In this document: positions 16,272 to 24,301 of the stretch, piece after piece | Numbering within the stretch: position 1 is the first letter of the stretch | Layout: each line of letters opens with the position of its first letter | IMG/VR virus record: IMGVR_UViG_3300018082_000009 | Span: 1 to 64,000 of that record | Length of the DNA stretch: 64,000 nucleotides | Strand: one strand, 5' to 3' | Origin: a virus | Translations under genes and position numbers: made by a program | The notes under the pieces: generated by a model | The model's input: only the letters and a program-made list of their open reading frames with translations | What the model was told of the DNA's origin: nothing | The model's database searches: none

Positions 16272-16338
16272 GTTGGGGGTGGCTTGGGGCATTTCGCAGA
16301 TGCCCCAGTCCAATACCGGATGAAGGGCCATCCCCAAC
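16272..16338 (+). ncRNA. Candidate structured RNA in a 279-base gap
   Basis: The gap 16078-16356 has no convincing ORF. At 16272-16282 and 16328-16338, GTTGGGGGTGG pairs with CCATCCCCAAC over 11 base pairs (one G-U). Inside, GGGGCAT and ATGCCCC (16286-16306) form a seven-pair hairpin with a seven-base loop. A weak TTGACT at 16127 with TATACA-like sequence near 16147 could start a transcript. It lacks the T-loop of a tRNA. It could be a small RNA, or a leader element of the HNH-like gene that starts 18 bases downstream. Confidence 0.4.
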
Positions 16339-16356
16339 TTACGTTACGATGACCCT

Positions 16357-16680
16357 ATGGTTGCTCGTCTTCAGTTCGAAACCCCAGAGCGTATCGCCCA
16401 ACGGTTCTGGAAGCGGGTCAACAAAGAGGGTCCAGTCCATCCGATACTGGGCACTCGGTGTTGGTTGTGGACGGGAGCCAAGGCCACGCAGTGTCGAGGG
16501 CAGGCGGGACGCTACGGCACGTTGAAGGTGCTCGGTATCTCTACGCGAGCCCACCGCTACGCATGGACCCTCTTCTTCGGAGAAATTCCTGAAGGCAAGT
16601 GCATTCTGCAAGTGTGCAAGGTCAATGAGTGTGTGAACCCGGCGCACCTGTTTATCGGCACCCGCACACCCAACGGTTGA
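16357..16680 (+). CDS. HNH endonuclease-like protein with altered active site
   Basis: A 107-residue protein. The N-terminal part RFWKRVNKEGP, CWLWTGAK, YGTLKV and AHRYAW is typical of phage HNH nucleases that carry an AP2-like or NUMOD-like segment. The HNH part reads ILQVCKVNECVNPAHLFIGT. Family members normally have H-x-C-D-N here, so the general-base His is Gln and the Asp is Lys, while the later CVNPAHL is kept. It may be inactive, or a homing nuclease in decay. No clear ribosome binding site is seen. The stop is inside the next -35 box. Confidence 0.8.
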   Translation: MVARLQFETPERIAQRFWKRVNKEGPVHPILGTRCWLWTGAKATQCRGQAGRYGTLKVLGISTRAHRYAWTLFFGEIPEGKCILQVCKVNECVNPAHLFIGTRTPNG

Positions 16681-16706
16681 CAAATCCTTCACGTTGGTGC
16701 TACACT
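16677..16706 (+). promoter_or_regulatory. sigma70-type promoter
   Basis: TTGACA at 16677-16682, an 18-base spacer, and TACACT at 16701-16706 with TGC before it, almost the same as the promoter at 3007. CAAGGAGTGAG precedes the next ATG. Confidence 0.8.
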
Positions 16707-16731
16707 GGTTTTCTGTTCAAGGAGTGAGCCG

Positions 16732-16968
16732 ATGACGAAACCAGCGATGCGGATGCAAGTGGCCCTAACGACACCCGAGGGTTCGTTCCTGCAGGCCGAG
16801 GTGGTGGGAGAATTTGAAGCCTTCCAGACCTTCCAAAAGGCCGGTGGTTACTGGGAACGCTTCGCCAATGCGAAGTATAGCGCAGGGAAGCCCTGTGGCG
16901 GAGTTGTAATACAGCGGGCAGATTTGCCAAGGGTGTGGGATGTGCCGGTTGGGGGCCGGATTCGCTAA
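16732..16968 (+). CDS. Small hypothetical protein
   Basis: A 78-residue protein; ATG 16732 follows CAAGGAGTGAG. It begins with a beta-type segment MQVALTTPEGSFLQAEV and ends DVPVGGRIR. No family was recognised. It is the last gene before the late region. Confidence 0.7.
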   Translation: MTKPAMRMQVALTTPEGSFLQAEVVGEFEAFQTFQKAGGYWERFANAKYSAGKPCGGVVIQRADLPRVWDVPVGGRIR

Positions 16969-16999
16969 AAATTTGGTGCCCAGCACCGTAAAATCTCCG

Positions 17000-17028
17000 T
17001 TGCAATTGAGTGCAGAAGTCCGTAGACT
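17000..17028 (+). promoter_or_regulatory. Possible portal promoter overlapped by the palindrome
   Basis: TTGCAA at 17000-17005 and TAGACT at 17023-17028 are 17 bases apart, 45 bases upstream of the portal ATG. The -35 box lies within the palindrome variant TGCAATTGAGTGCA (17001-17014), as an operator would. A short hairpin, GGTGC-CCA-GCACC, lies just upstream near 16976-16988. Confidence 0.45.
17001..17014. repeat. Palindrome variant TGCAATTGAGTGCA
   Basis: Same variant as at 4211 and 43295, in the noncoding gap before the portal gene. Confidence 0.65.
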
Positions 17029-17072
17029 GTCAGCATCCGGAATCCAAGCAGACGATTTGCTAAGGGGTTGGC

Positions 17073-18932
17073 ATGCTGAAGTTGACGGAAGGCACCCAGA
17101 AAACGGAGCGGCCGGAGCCTAAGATCACGTTCATTCAGAAGGTCATCAAGAATGAAACGTGGATGGTCATGGCGCAGTCGGCGGTGGAACTGGAGGATGA
17201 ATTCTCCAGCCTCTATTACACCGCAGGCCAACAGAACAACCTCTTCCTCCAGCCCCCCTTCGAACCCAATGTCCTATTGAGTCTCGTCCAGACGAACAAC
17301 GTCCTGAACCAGTGCATCGAAGCGATGGAAGTGAACATCGACAGCACAGGTCACGAGTTCGTTCCGACCGAGGAGGGCAAGGATATCGACAAGTCCGAGG
17401 AGAAGATTGCCCAGTCCTTCTTCGATGAGCCCTACCCCAACACCTCCATGACAGAAATCCGGCGCAAGCTCCGCCGCCAGATGGAATCCATCGGCTATGG
17501 GTTCATCGAGGTGCTGCGGAATGTGGCCGGGGATGTCGTGGGTATGCGGAGCGTAGAGACAGCCCACATCCGGATGGTGAAGCTGGACAAGCCCATTCAG
17601 GTGAAGAAGAAGGTCGAGCGGGATGGGAAGGAAGTGGAGTTGACGCTCTGGGAGCGTGAACGGCGCTTCGCTCAGACCGTGGCCCTGAACCAGTTGGTGT
17701 ATTACCGTGAATTTGGCACAACCCGAGAGGTCCACCGGGACACCGGGGAGTGGGAGACGGAGGAGAAGAAAGTCCCGCCTGAGAAGCGGGGGTCGGAGTT
17801 GCTGCTGTTTGGTATCAACCCCGATATCACCACACCGTATTATCTCCCCCGTTGGATCAACCAACTGCCATCGGTTATAGGCTCCAGAGCCGCAGAGGAA
17901 CAGAACCTGCAGTTCTTGGATGCCGGAGGTCTACCGCCCGCTATTGTCTTCATTCAGGGAGGCACGCTGATCAAGGACACATCCGACCAGCTACGGATGT
18001 ACCTATCAGGTCTGAACAAGAACAAGAACCGGGCGGTAGTCGTTGAGGTCCAGTCCTCCAGTGGTTCGCTGGATGCGGCTGGCAAAGTGGATGTGAAGGT
18101 CGAACGCTTCGGCTCTGCTCAGAGTCAGGATGCGATGTTCACGACCTACGATGAGACGACCAAGGAGCACATCCGCATCGGCTTCCGTCTCCCCCCGCTC
18201 TTTCTTGGCTATGCAGCGGACTACAACTTCGCTACGGCCCAGACCAGCTACATGGTGGCCGAGGCACAGGTCTTCCTCCCCGAGCGCACGGAATTCGATG
18301 AGGTGATGAACAAGACCATCATCAAGGAACTGAAGCTCAAGACGCTCCTGTACAACTCCAAGCCCATCACCCTGAAGGATGTCGCCACGCAGTTGCAGGG
18401 GTTGGAATTGGCCATGACCGTCGCCACGCGTGAATCCTTCCTGAAGGAGATGAATACCATCACCACGATGAATTTGGAGATGGCGGAAGTCCCGGCACAG
18501 GGTGCGGGCGACATGCATGAACCGCTGAAGAACACGCCAACCGCTGATGAGACGCCGTCTGGAGAACTACCCGCTGCGATGGAGTCGGTGCAACCCGCAC
18601 TCAAGCCTGCTCCTCCGGAGAAGAAGGACGGACCCAAGGAAGTCGGGGCTATGGAAGAAGCCAAGGCTATGGCACGGGAGAAGGCCAAGGCCAAGTATCG
18701 CAAGGCGGCAGGCGATCTGATGTCTTTGGTGCAGGAGTACGCCATCTATCAGGGCCTCCTCCCACAACTCGCACAGAAGCAGGAACTGACGGCGGAGCGA
18801 GCCGCAGAAATCAACCGTGACATCGAGACACTGACACCCGAGGATGCCCGCGCCTTCAACAGTCTGTTGGCGATGTATGTCTTCGGGTCTGATGACGCAG
18901 ACTTGTCGTCGCTGGTTGCGGCCACGAGATGA
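17073..18932 (+). CDS. Portal protein
   Basis: A 619-residue protein; ATG 17073 has AAGGGG upstream. The segments SLVQTNNVLNQCIEAMEVNIDSTG, IGYGFIEVLRN and SVETAHIRMVKL, then FGINPDITTPYYLPRW and IGFRLPPLFLGYAADYNFATAQTSY, follow the order of PBSX/HK97-type portal proteins, in which twelve copies form the DNA channel at one head vertex. The C-terminal 120 residues are Lys/Ala/Glu-rich and helical and may face the tail or core. It starts the late region and is followed without a gap by the effector-like genes. Confidence 0.9.
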   Translation: MLKLTEGTQKTERPEPKITFIQKVIKNETWMVMAQSAVELEDEFSSLYYTAGQQNNLFLQPPFEPNVLLSLVQTNNVLNQCIEAMEVNIDSTGHEFVPTEEGKDIDKSEEKIAQSFFDEPYPNTSMTEIRRKLRRQMESIGYGFIEVLRNVAGDVVGMRSVETAHIRMVKLDKPIQVKKKVERDGKEVELTLWERERRFAQTVALNQLVYYREFGTTREVHRDTGEWETEEKKVPPEKRGSELLLFGINPDITTPYYLPRWINQLPSVIGSRAAEEQNLQFLDAGGLPPAIVFIQGGTLIKDTSDQLRMYLSGLNKNKNRAVVVEVQSSSGSLDAAGKVDVKVERFGSAQSQDAMFTTYDETTKEHIRIGFRLPPLFLGYAADYNFATAQTSYMVAEAQVFLPERTEFDEVMNKTIIKELKLKTLLYNSKPITLKDVATQLQGLELAMTVATRESFLKEMNTITTMNLEMAEVPAQGAGDMHEPLKNTPTADETPSGELPAAMESVQPALKPAPPEKKDGPKEVGAMEEAKAMAREKAKAKYRKAAGDLMSLVQEYAIYQGLLPQLAQKQELTAERAAEINRDIETLTPEDARAFNSLLAMYVFGSDDADLSSLVAATR

Positions 18933-20864
18933 ATGGCTAAAACCGTTGATCTTCGCACGTATCTCCTGCTGGAGCGAGCCTTCGTCCGTCGTCTGCAACG
19001 GTCGTGGCGGATGCTTTCCGCCCCCACGTATGCCCTGATTACCCAAGCCTGTCTCGACCACAAGTGGGATGAAGCCCGCCGTCTTGTGCCAGAATTGGAC
19101 ATGACCGAGGTGGGCACGGAGAACCGCGAGTGGATTACCTACATGCTCCTCTCCTGCGCGGTCTTTGGTGCAGGCACCGTGAGGAAGGGGAGGCCGTCCT
19201 TTGTCGGTGTGGGCACCTTCGATACCTTCCTGAAGCAAGTCACCAACAACATCCTGACTTATCTGGAACTGTCAGCCACGGCACAGGTGCAGGAAGAGGC
19301 CCTGCAATCAATTGCAGAAGACGAGGCCAAGACCAAGGCCCAGAAGCGAGAGTATGTCCGTGATAAGGCCGGGAGGTTTGCCGAAACCGAGGGAGATACC
19401 GCACAGGAAGAGAGCACGGATACCGCTATTGGCCTGATCCATAGGGGCGTGGTGCGGGTGCGAGATTTGAAGGGACGGGATCCCTATGCCTCTGAGCACC
19501 GCCAACTCTGGATGACGGATGCATTTGCGACCGAGCGGTTTCGGTACAATCGCGGCAGGATTGTGTGGTTGGATACGCCGAATGCCGAGGATTATTTTGC
19601 CGTAGAGAACCACTTTGTCCATCGAGGGTGGCCGGTCATCGGACACTTCGGCCAGACCCGTGGCAATCGGTTGCCGGAACCCACACCCACTCTTAAGTGG
19701 GATGAGCACAAGCACCCACGGGACAAGGAGGGGCAGTTTGCGGCGACCGGGGCTACCACCGAGGTGCTGGACGTTACGGACCCAGAGGGCAGTGGGCCGG
19801 AGCGGTTGAAGTGGAGGACGTTGAGCAGGGAAGCCGGGGAGGCGTTCGATGTCTTCATGGAAGCCAAGACTGCCCATCGAGCCAACGTGAACAAGGCGAC
19901 GGATCGGTTGGAGGAATACTCCAAGACGCACCCAGACGCCTCCGTAGAGGAGATAGAGGCCGAGATTTGGAGCGATCCCGAATACCTCCGGACGAAGAAG
20001 ATCGCCCAAGCGGCTGAAAAAGCGAAGAACGAAGCGGACGCCAGACTCCGGTATCAAGAACCGGAAATGATGAAGGAAATAGTCCGGAACGTGGCCTACG
20101 GCGTGGCCGTGGACATGGGCGTGGATCCCTACATCATCAGCGTAGTGCATAAGAACCCTCCTGAATTCATGGTTGGGGAGAGGCAGTTCACAGAAGCTGG
20201 CCATTACACGCCGTCCAGCCGGTTGATTGAACTGAATGCCAAGAACATCGGGTATGCGGACACACCCATGTTGAAGGGCCTCGTGTCGCACGAGGTGTCG
20301 CACTTTATCTATCACCGGCTGAAGGACGAAGTCGAGCGGGAGAGTGAACGCTACAAGATGCAGTCGGATCATTACCACGACAAGAAGAATGCGTGGTTCT
20401 ACGAACGATTTAATCAACCCGGCGAGTTTGGGCTCAGCGGGTATGGTCCCATTACCGTAAAGCCGGAGTGGCGGGAGCGAGTGGAACAGGAGTTCCCCGC
20501 CTCCGCTGTCTGGTCGAAGCTCTCTGGTGGTGAGATGTTCACCGGCATCTCCGATGAGATGAAGGCGGAGAACGGTCATAGCGCATACGCCAAGTCCTAC
20601 TGGGAAAAATCCGCTGTGAATAAGGCGGGATCCTATGACAAGGCCATCAACGAGACGGTGGCCGAGGACACCCGGTATCTGGTGCATGAGAAGAACAAGG
20701 GGAAGGGCGGAGCCGGGTGGCATGAGCCGTCCAAGCCGTCACCAGACTCCCAGTGGTTAGCGTTCACCAAGGCCATGCACACGTGGTATTTGGAGGGCAG
20801 TGAGTTTCGACGGGCAGGCGTTGAGCGCATTCGGGCGGAGTATGCCAAGCGGAAGGCCATATGA
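18933..20864 (+). CDS. HEXXH metallopeptidase with two modules
   Basis: A 643-residue protein starting at the portal stop. The first 130 residues form a helical domain of unknown role (CLDHKWDEARRLVPELDM). The module appears twice: KREYVRDKAGRFAE near residue 138 and LKWDEHKHPRDKEGQFAATG near residue 254. The C-terminal half contains SHEVSHFIYHR, with the zinc-binding H453, E454 and H457 of HEXXH peptidases; the third ligand is not certain. I infer a virion or head-associated protease that acts on host or phage proteins. The palindrome at 19304 lies just before the first module. The last codons overlap the next gene. Confidence 0.8.
   Translation: MAKTVDLRTYLLLERAFVRRLQRSWRMLSAPTYALITQACLDHKWDEARRLVPELDMTEVGTENREWITYMLLSCAVFGAGTVRKGRPSFVGVGTFDTFLKQVTNNILTYLELSATAQVQEEALQSIAEDEAKTKAQKREYVRDKAGRFAETEGDTAQEESTDTAIGLIHRGVVRVRDLKGRDPYASEHRQLWMTDAFATERFRYNRGRIVWLDTPNAEDYFAVENHFVHRGWPVIGHFGQTRGNRLPEPTPTLKWDEHKHPRDKEGQFAATGATTEVLDVTDPEGSGPERLKWRTLSREAGEAFDVFMEAKTAHRANVNKATDRLEEYSKTHPDASVEEIEAEIWSDPEYLRTKKIAQAAEKAKNEADARLRYQEPEMMKEIVRNVAYGVAVDMGVDPYIISVVHKNPPEFMVGERQFTEAGHYTPSSRLIELNAKNIGYADTPMLKGLVSHEVSHFIYHRLKDEVERESERYKMQSDHYHDKKNAWFYERFNQPGEFGLSGYGPITVKPEWRERVEQEFPASAVWSKLSGGEMFTGISDEMKAENGHSAYAKSYWEKSAVNKAGSYDKAINETVAEDTRYLVHEKNKGKGGAGWHEPSKPSPDSQWLAFTKAMHTWYLEGSEFRRAGVERIRAEYAKRKAI
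19304..19317. repeat. Palindrome TGCAATCAATTGCA
   Basis: Exact copy, coding for LQSIA, 25 bases upstream of the first peptide module of the metallopeptidase gene. Confidence 0.85.
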
Positions 20865-23800
20865 TTCCCGAACCCATCACTATCGACGGTAAGTCAGGCA
20901 CCGTTGTCTATCTGGACAACGAGTGGCATCCGGTATCTCCGGAGCAGGCCACGATGGCGAAGGTGTTGTTCAATGACGGCACCGCTTCGTTCTTCTTTGC
21001 GGAGGAGCCGTCGAAGCCCGAGGGCATCGGTGGCCTGACCCGGAAGTTCGATGAGGCTCAGCACCCCAGAGGGGAGGACGGGCGGTTCAAGGAAGCCTCC
21101 CAACCCCGTGTGTTCAATCGTCCATCGGATGTGAAGTCTTATGAGTCGTGGGGCGGTGGGACTCGATGGGGGTGGGTTGATCCTAAAACTGGTGAAACCA
21201 CCGGGATGCTGTTGACCGGTGAGCCTATTCCACGTGAAGGGATTCCTCCGAAGCTGTATCACGTCACCACGAATGCCCCAGCCGTGGAGTCGTCAGGAGT
21301 GCTCCTTGGGCAGCTAGGCGACACAGGGTTGGGTGGAGGGCAGGCCCAAGGGGTGTCGTTCACGGCGAGCCCAGAGGATGCGGTGGTCATCCAGCGGGAG
21401 TTGCGGCGAGCCGTCAGGGTGGCCAGAGGGGAAGACCGTATTGAGGATCTAGACCGGTATGCGCGGGAGGATGAACAGGAAGCTGGACTGCCTCCGCACA
21501 CGCTGGATGATGCGGTGCAGTTCGCCAAAGACCAGTGGGGACCGAATCAGCAGTCGATTGAACACACTTTCATCTGGGACAAGGATCTGCCCGAGGACAA
21601 GCGAGGATATGTCGGTCCTCCGCCACCTCCCGAGGAACAGGAGCGGTTGCGTCGTAGTTCGATGAACGATGCGTTGAAAGCCTACCTGCAGATTCGTGGC
21701 AAGCACGATGTGGAATACCCGCTGCTGAAGAATCCACTGCTCTTCGGGCGGCAGGAGCATCTGGCGAAGCTGAAACCAGAGGACGTGCAGATTCTGGAAG
21801 CGTCTGCAGAAGACATTCCGCTTGAAGCCTTGGTCACCACCGGCTCCGACAAGTTCCTCCATGAAGTCCGGGTCTATGCGGATGTCCCGAGGCGGCGGAA
21901 GGCGGCACGGGATTATGTCCGTGAACCTGCAGGCACGTCTGAGGGTGGGCAGTTTGCCTCCACAGGGACATCAGGTGTCTCTGCCTCCGATCCCGTGTTG
22001 GCCGTACAGGCTAAGGCTGGGATTGCCGCCGTTGAGAAGCTGTTACCCGAGGCCATCAAGACCGCCGAGTATTCTTCTGGAGAACCGCAGGACTGGGATT
22101 CGGTGTCCGAGGAAGGGCAGGAGGAGGCGTATCACAAATACGTTGAGAATGCCTATGACGACATAGAAGTGGACACGTCATCGTTGAGTATGGATATCAA
22201 AGATGACTTGAAGAAGGACAACCAGAAGGTCTTGGATGAAGCCGTGGAGGACGTGGAGCGGCAGTTGTCCTACGAGTCGTTCATAGACGAATTTGGGGCT
22301 CAACGGGCATTGCCTGTCGAAGGGGAACGGTATACCACCACCCATGAGGGTGAGGTTCAAGAGTATGTGTATCCGGCCAAAGTAGAAGAACAGTTCCAAT
22401 TAAAGAGGACGTTGGACATTGAGACGTTGGACTATGGCTACGGCGACGATGAAGACGGTGTGGTGGCGTTGGATTGGGACAAGCTCCGGTTCACCAACGG
22501 ACAGGAACTGAACGAAGACCAGAAGGAAATCGTCAGACGAGCGTGGGATACGGCATACGAGAAAGCCTTTGAAGACAAGTTCCAAGAGGAGCTTGATTCT
22601 GATAGCTACATGGAAAAAGTCTCGGAGATGCGGGATGAAGCCGCCAGAGAACAATGGAACAACCTCGATGACGATGAGAAGCTGCAGTACTTCCAAAACT
22701 ATGTTTCTGGACGGTATGGTGGGCGCAATTGGCAGCGGCAGATGCGGGAGGGAGAGCCCAAAGAGTGGGTCACCGGAGTGGAGACGGGGAAACACTCCGA
22801 TGAGAACTATGCCCGCACCCATGCCATTGCCCTGAAGCTGGCGGAGCTTCGCACGGAGCAAGTGCTGGAAGAGCGTGGGTTAACAGGAGCTAAGAAAAAG
22901 CCTGAGTATGAAATTCGGGAAGTGACGGTTGATTACGATTCAGGCAGCAAAATCGAATGGCACGTCTTCGACAAGGAATCTGGAAAGCTGATCACCGGCA
23001 CGGATACTGAGGGTGGGGCCGAGGCGGATGCCGAGGAGTGGGCGAGGACTGAGCAGCTACGAGGGAACATCAAGACCCCCCAGATGATTTCTGATGTGTG
23101 GGACCAGTGGAAGCGGTCGTCCAGCGATGGGCTGTCGATGTCCGTGCAATTGGCTGCAGCCCGAGAGTTGGGCGGGCACCATCGGATGACCCCCGAGGAA
23201 GTCATTGAGGCCGAGGCAGAAGCCAAGCCGTATGGGGGTATCCCCGTCATCCAAGCCTATGTCCGAGCCCAGTGGGAAACCACGCAGATGGTGATGGATA
23301 AGGCAGGAGCCGACAAAATCGAGGTCTACCGTGGCTTGATGTTGCCCGGAAACATGGTCAATGCCACCACACGGGTGTATCTTGATGAAGCAGGTAACAA
23401 AGTCACCACTTCTAACATCACGACAGGCATCGACAAAGTTGTGAGTAGGCCCTATGTGGGTTTCGATTTTGACGGTGAACACTTCGTGGTGCATAAGGAG
23501 CGGCGAGAACCCAAGAGCATCACGGAAATCGCACCGGAGACGTGGCATCAGGTGGATGACGCCACAAAGGCTAAGGTGAAGGAGCAGTGGGACAAGGATG
23601 CGGCTGACACACTGGTGGATCCGGAGATAGCAGCGTTAGATCCGGAGCGGGGCAAGCAGATCATTGACAAGCTGTATCAAAAGCTGGGGGATGATGGTCG
23701 ATTCGACCTGATGCACACGTATGCCGCGCAGGGTAGGATTACGCTCCCGAAGTTCGACCTTCTACCCTATGAGACGGATGAGGAAGCCATCGAACGCCGG

Positions 23801-24301
23801 TTGACCAATTATCTCGGTAGCTACAGCGGGAACACCTACGTGAGACTCCCTGATTTGGTCCTGCAACGGTCGGGAGCCCAGTCCACGACGGGCACACCCT
23901 CTGTCGCCAACTCGTGGGGTGGTGTCGGGGGCTTGCCGGAGAATCCCACTCGTGTGGTCATCCGTATCGAGGCCCCACCCACATCGGTCTTCTCGCTCCC
24001 CGTCTACGGACAGAATTCGCAGGAAGAGCACGAGACGGTGGTGCTGGGCACCAAGGACAAGTGGCTGTGGGATGCATGGCAGCACCGAGCCCCCACGTTT
24101 GAGACGCACACTATCACGGGAGCACCGATGCCGAAGAAACCACTGGAAGTGGAGTGGCCCAAGCCTGTTGATTATGACACCGAGCAGGCCCTGAAGGCCG
24201 AGAAGAAGCCGCTCGTGATAGACATGCAGGCGGAAGACCGTGGCAAGCCCCACTGGATGAGCACGGTGGATTGGGCCAAGGTGGAAGAGACGGAGAAGTA
24301 A
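20861..24301 (+). CDS. Giant protein with two ADP-ribosyltransferase-like domains
   Basis: An 1146-residue protein whose ATG overlaps the stop before it. Module 1, RKFDEAQHPRGEDGRF, is near residue 61; module 2, ARDYVREPAGTSEGGQFAS, is near residue 349. Between them KLYHVTTNAP and GLGGGQAQGVSFTAS resemble an ART-like fold of the H-x-T type. A long acidic, aromatic-rich helical region follows (residues 400-740). The C-terminal domain shows R824 in VYRGL, S1008 in AQSTTG, and E1056/E1058 in EEHETVVLG, the R-S-E triad of arginine-type ADP-ribosyltransferases. The stretch before R824 matches that of the ART at 26389, so the two domains are paralogous. I infer a multi-effector polypeptide delivered as one unit. 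Confidence 0.75.
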   Translation: MIPEPITIDGKSGTVVYLDNEWHPVSPEQATMAKVLFNDGTASFFFAEEPSKPEGIGGLTRKFDEAQHPRGEDGRFKEASQPRVFNRPSDVKSYESWGGGTRWGWVDPKTGETTGMLLTGEPIPREGIPPKLYHVTTNAPAVESSGVLLGQLGDTGLGGGQAQGVSFTASPEDAVVIQRELRRAVRVARGEDRIEDLDRYAREDEQEAGLPPHTLDDAVQFAKDQWGPNQQSIEHTFIWDKDLPEDKRGYVGPPPPPEEQERLRRSSMNDALKAYLQIRGKHDVEYPLLKNPLLFGRQEHLAKLKPEDVQILEASAEDIPLEALVTTGSDKFLHEVRVYADVPRRRKAARDYVREPAGTSEGGQFASTGTSGVSASDPVLAVQAKAGIAAVEKLLPEAIKTAEYSSGEPQDWDSVSEEGQEEAYHKYVENAYDDIEVDTSSLSMDIKDDLKKDNQKVLDEAVEDVERQLSYESFIDEFGAQRALPVEGERYTTTHEGEVQEYVYPAKVEEQFQLKRTLDIETLDYGYGDDEDGVVALDWDKLRFTNGQELNEDQKEIVRRAWDTAYEKAFEDKFQEELDSDSYMEKVSEMRDEAAREQWNNLDDDEKLQYFQNYVSGRYGGRNWQRQMREGEPKEWVTGVETGKHSDENYARTHAIALKLAELRTEQVLEERGLTGAKKKPEYEIREVTVDYDSGSKIEWHVFDKESGKLITGTDTEGGAEADAEEWARTEQLRGNIKTPQMISDVWDQWKRSSSDGLSMSVQLAAARELGGHHRMTPEEVIEAEAEAKPYGGIPVIQAYVRAQWETTQMVMDKAGADKIEVYRGLMLPGNMVNATTRVYLDEAGNKVTTSNITTGIDKVVSRPYVGFDFDGEHFVVHKERREPKSITEIAPETWHQVDDATKAKVKEQWDKDAADTLVDPEIAALDPERGKQIIDKLYQKLGDDGRFDLMHTYAAQGRITLPKFDLLPYETDEEAIERRLTNYLGSYSGNTYVRLPDLVLQRSGAQSTTGTPSVANSWGGVGGLPENPTRVVIRIEAPPTSVFSLPVYGQNSQEEHETVVLGTKDKWLWDAWQHRAPTFETHTITGAPMPKKPLEVEWPKPVDYDTEQALKAEKKPLVIDMQAEDRGKPHWMSTVDWAKVEETEK
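23145..23158. repeat. Degenerate palindrome TGCAATTGGCTGCA
   Basis: The arms TGCAAT and TGCA are kept and the core is changed. It lies inside the giant ART-like gene, near the start of its C-terminal ADP-ribosyltransferase part. Confidence 0.4.

Noticed and set aside
16272-16344. tRNA-like structure
   Set aside because: The outer stem and hairpin suggest it, but the GTTC T-loop, D-arm and a 7-base anticodon loop in the right place are absent.
19308-20723. Minus-strand open frame of 471 codons
   Set aside because: It mirrors the metallopeptidase gene, has low-complexity Leu/Arg/Gly composition and no known motif; all supported genes are on the + strand.
23141-23160. TGCAATTGGCTGCA as a full palindrome site
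   Set aside because: It is listed as degenerate only; the core and right arm differ and it could be chance.
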